From the NCBI GenBank assembly GCA_002867475.1, contig PKTL01000005.1:1-52720 (forward strand): 52,720 nucleotides of DNA, given 5' to 3'. Made by a program: the position numbers and the translations under genes. Shown here one piece after another: positions 51,028-52,720 of the stretch (the first letter of the stretch is position 1; every line of letters starts with the position of its first letter). The DNA is from Candidatus Woesearchaeota archaeon (GTDB lineage Archaea; Nanobdellota; Nanobdellia; Woesearchaeales; BM511). Below the pieces are notes generated by a model. That model saw only the letters and a program-made list of their open reading frames with translations, searched no databases and was not told the DNA's origin.

Positions 51028-51739
51028 AAAGGTGCCAAAACCTTTTTTTCTATCTTTTATTTTCTTATATTTTTTATTGATAATAAACCCTCCTCAAGAA
51101 GTTCTTTTAAGTTTTGACACAGAAAGTGATGTTGGGGATGAAAAAGCAGTACAAAAAATAATAGATGTTCTTGATAGATATAATGCCACGGCAACTTTTT
51201 TTGTTATGGGAACATTTGTAGAACAAAACCCTGACCTGATAAGAATTTTATATTCAAAAGGTCACGAAATAGCATGCCATACTAACACTCATAAAAACTT
51301 ATTTTTAATAAGTGAGGTAGAGCAAGAAGAAGAAATAAGATCTTGTAAGGAATCCATTGAAAAATTAGGAATAAGCATTGAAGGGTTTAGAGCGCCATGG
51401 AGGCTTTTAACTTTAGATTCAGCAAAAATATTAAAAGAAAATAATTTTTTATATGATGCTTCTCTTTTTGATATTCAACCAAATATTTTCTCTATTAAAG
51501 AAGTATATACTTCAACAAGTTTTGGAATCATTCCAGCTGATGATTATATACAATTATTATTTTTAAAATTGAACAAAAAATTATATTTTCAAGGATTAAA
51601 AAATATATATGATAAGAAAGTTAGTATGTCTTTTCATCCTCATATAATAATGGTTTATGAAACCGGATTTGAAGAATTGATAAAATATTATAATCAAAAA
51701 CACGTCAAGTTTATAACACATAAAAAATCACTAGAATAA
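51002..51739 (+). CDS. Polysaccharide deacetylase (NodB family), membrane-anchored
   Basis: The 245-residue protein has an N-terminal hydrophobic segment (15-30) and the NodB motifs LLSFDTESD (D39), ACHTNTH (H93, H97), FRAPWR and SFHPH. The metal-binding Asp-His-His triad is complete. It removes acetyl groups from N-acetylhexosamine polymers at the cell surface. The start overlaps the end of the RPA gene by 26 nt; the next gene starts directly after the stop. Confidence 0.88.
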   Translation: MMMKTSILKKVPKPFFLSFIFLYFLLIINPPQEVLLSFDTESDVGDEKAVQKIIDVLDRYNATATFFVMGTFVEQNPDLIRILYSKGHEIACHTNTHKNLFLISEVEQEEEIRSCKESIEKLGISIEGFRAPWRLLTLDSAKILKENNFLYDASLFDIQPNIFSIKEVYTSTSFGIIPADDYIQLLFLKLNKKLYFQGLKNIYDKKVSMSFHPHIIMVYETGFEELIKYYNQKHVKFITHKKSLE

Positions 51740-52195
51740 ATGCTTTGGAAAACACATTTAGCGTTTGCTTTTTTATTATTAATTATTGGAAAAATAATTT
51801 TAGAATTAAATATGAATTTGGTTATTATATTTTTAGTGTTAATTGGTTCTTTATTCCCAGATATGGATAAAAAAAATTCAAAACTTGGCAGGAAAGCAAA
51901 AATAATAGGATTCATTTTTGACCATAGAGGATTTTTCCACACTGTTTGGGCATTGATAATATTCTCAATAATAATACATGAAATCGTGGGGGAATTAGAA
52001 GGATATATTTTTGCAATAGCATATGGTTCACATTTAATCCTGGATGCAATAACAAAAAAAGGAATAGAACCTTTTTATCCTTTGAAAATAAAGGTAAAAG
52101 GTAACATAAAATCTGGAGGTTTTTTTGAAAAAGTATTATTTTATATGGTTTGTTTATCTATTTGTATATTTATTTTAATAGAATATATTCACTAG
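51740..52195 (+). CDS. YdjM/DUF457-like membrane-bound metal-dependent hydrolase
   Basis: The 151-residue protein has WKTHLAFAF, GSLFPDMDKKNSKLG, DHRGFFHT and GSHLILDAITKKGI, the conserved histidine and aspartate motifs of the DUF457/YdjM family, plus three or four membrane helices. It starts with no gap after the deacetylase gene. Biochemical function is not firmly known; related proteins act on phospholipid-like substrates or in DNA damage responses. Confidence 0.85.
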   Translation: MLWKTHLAFAFLLLIIGKIILELNMNLVIIFLVLIGSLFPDMDKKNSKLGRKAKIIGFIFDHRGFFHTVWALIIFSIIIHEIVGELEGYIFAIAYGSHLILDAITKKGIEPFYPLKIKVKGNIKSGGFFEKVLFYMVCLSICIFILIEYIH

Positions 52196-52393
52196 ACAAA
52201 ATTATAATAATGAAATTATTATTTCTTTAAATTTATTTTCACTGGACACTGGACAATGCGTTGTGAGCCTTATAAAGCGTTCTATAATATTATGTGTTAT
52301 GGCAAAACGCCACAAACCTCTTTCAAGTTTTAGCTACCCCCTAGCTAATCCTTGTCAGTGAAACAAGATGCGATAAGCAACGAGGTGATATAA
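52196..52393 (+). promoter_or_regulatory. Promoter and structured leader of the small gene at 52394
   Basis: TTATAAAG (52270-52277) is a TATA box, predicting a leader of about 95 nt, clearly richer in G+C than its surroundings. Hairpins: CTTGT/ACAAG (52351-52355 with 52363-52367), TGC/GCA around GATAA (52369-52379), and repeated TAGCTA (52331-52336, 52342-52347) around CCCCC. CACTGGACAA (52247-52256) is nearly complementary to TTGTCAGTG (52352-52360). No box C/D or RNase P core was found. Confidence 0.35.
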
Positions 52394-52666
52394 ATGCAAA
52401 AAAAAATCGAACAAAACCCAAATCAGCCAGAATTAAAACTTAGTGCGGGCCCAATAAAAGCAACAGTGTGGAAAAACCATTCAAAAAAAGAAGATGGTCA
52501 AGATTCAGAGTATTCAACAATAACTCTTGAAAGAGTATACAAAGATAAGGAAGGAAATTGGCAATCAACAAATATATTTAGAGTCTCTGATCTTCCTAAA
52601 GCTCAAGCGCTTCTAAACAGGTTATATGAAACAATAATAGTCAAAGATGTAGTTGCATCTGTATAA
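52394..52666 (+). CDS. Small conserved protein resembling mobile-element-associated proteins
   Basis: 90 residues: KLSAGPIKATVWKN, then YSTITLERVYKDKEGNWQST and FRVSDLPKAQALLNRLYE. The pattern (IKATVW, ITLERVYKDKEGNW, S/N-F-x-DLP) recalls small proteins on plasmids and integrative elements in bacteria and archaea. It is probably beta-rich with a C-terminal helix; nucleic-acid binding is possible but unproven. It has ribosome binding site GAGGTGATA and is followed by another gene with the same motif. Confidence 0.6.
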   Translation: MQKKIEQNPNQPELKLSAGPIKATVWKNHSKKEDGQDSEYSTITLERVYKDKEGNWQSTNIFRVSDLPKAQALLNRLYETIIVKDVVASV

Positions 52667-52699
52667 ATTTAGGAAAAGTTAAAATAAAAGGTGATAATC

Positions 52700-52720
52700 A
52701 TGAGTAAACAAGAAACTGTA
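52700..52720 (+). CDS. Start of a gene cut by the window edge
   Basis: ATG at 52700 follows AAAGGTGATAATC, the same ribosome-binding motif as the previous gene, and encodes MSKQETV before the end. It is probably cotranscribed with the small gene at 52394. Too short to assign. Confidence 0.4.

Noticed and set aside
1-52720. CRISPR array
   Set aside because: No series of regularly spaced identical direct repeats; repeated elements are the ORBs, the two leader copies, the iscU 5' copy and the KGDIS segments.

Overview
The window is chromosomal DNA of a small-genome archaeon, most likely a DPANN lineage of the Woesearchaeota/Pacearchaeota type (lineage is an inference from gene content). Direct evidence for Archaea: TATA-binding protein, aIF2-beta, family D DNA polymerase (both subunits), MCM, Orc1/Cdc6, archaeal RPA, tRNA-splicing endonuclease, a tRNA-Thr with a bulge-helix-bulge intron, TATA boxes about 22-30 nt upstream of leaderless starts, and many proteins with prepilin-like (class III) N-termini. 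Base composition is very A+T rich throughout.

Layout. 1-12.3 kb is an information-processing block: partial TrmB-like regulator, tbp, mcm, an OB-fold/winged-helix RPA-like protein, a SpoIIM-like membrane protein, aIF2-beta, then polD large and small subunits and orc1/cdc6 on the minus strand. Beside orc1 lies what I read as the replication origin (about 11.74-12.25 kb): Orc1 recognition boxes (ORBs) around about 380 bp that is about 97% A+T. Two further strong ORBs sit upstream of tbp (197-303).

12.3-16.6 kb is an Fe-S/tRNA-thiolation operon: Cys-containing HTH regulator, iscS, iscU with a C-terminal extension, a ThiI-like THUMP protein without its PP-loop, a ubiquitin-like SAMP and a TtuA/Ncs6-like thiolase. 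Two tiny leader ORFs are embedded in it. 16.6-30.6 kb carries RNA-processing and housekeeping genes: RNase Z, EndA, a Trm5 with a TIM-barrel-like insertion, AlaX, a beta-CASP nuclease, a very long PIN-PhoH protein, an M50 protease, tRNA-Thr, pyrB, a radical SAM protein and two paralogous membrane proteins.

30.6-36.5 kb is transport: a MATE exporter and a four-gene MacB-like ABC operon (ATPase, secreted CARDB-like protein, two permeases). 36.6-49.7 kb is the most unusual region: twelve proteins with prepilin-like N-termini, two of them carrying a six-cysteine domain with beta-defensin-like spacing, one carrying a DUF2272-like domain of the NlpC/P60 type, followed by a membrane-anchored lytic-transglycosylase-like protein. 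I infer a surface pilus/pseudopilus-type assembly carrying predicted cell-wall-active enzymes. The assembly ATPase and prepilin peptidase are not in the window. 49.7-52.7 kb holds RPA, a polysaccharide deacetylase, a YdjM-like hydrolase, a structured leader and a small protein resembling mobile-element proteins.

All functional statements come from reading motifs by eye. No database search or folding program was run.
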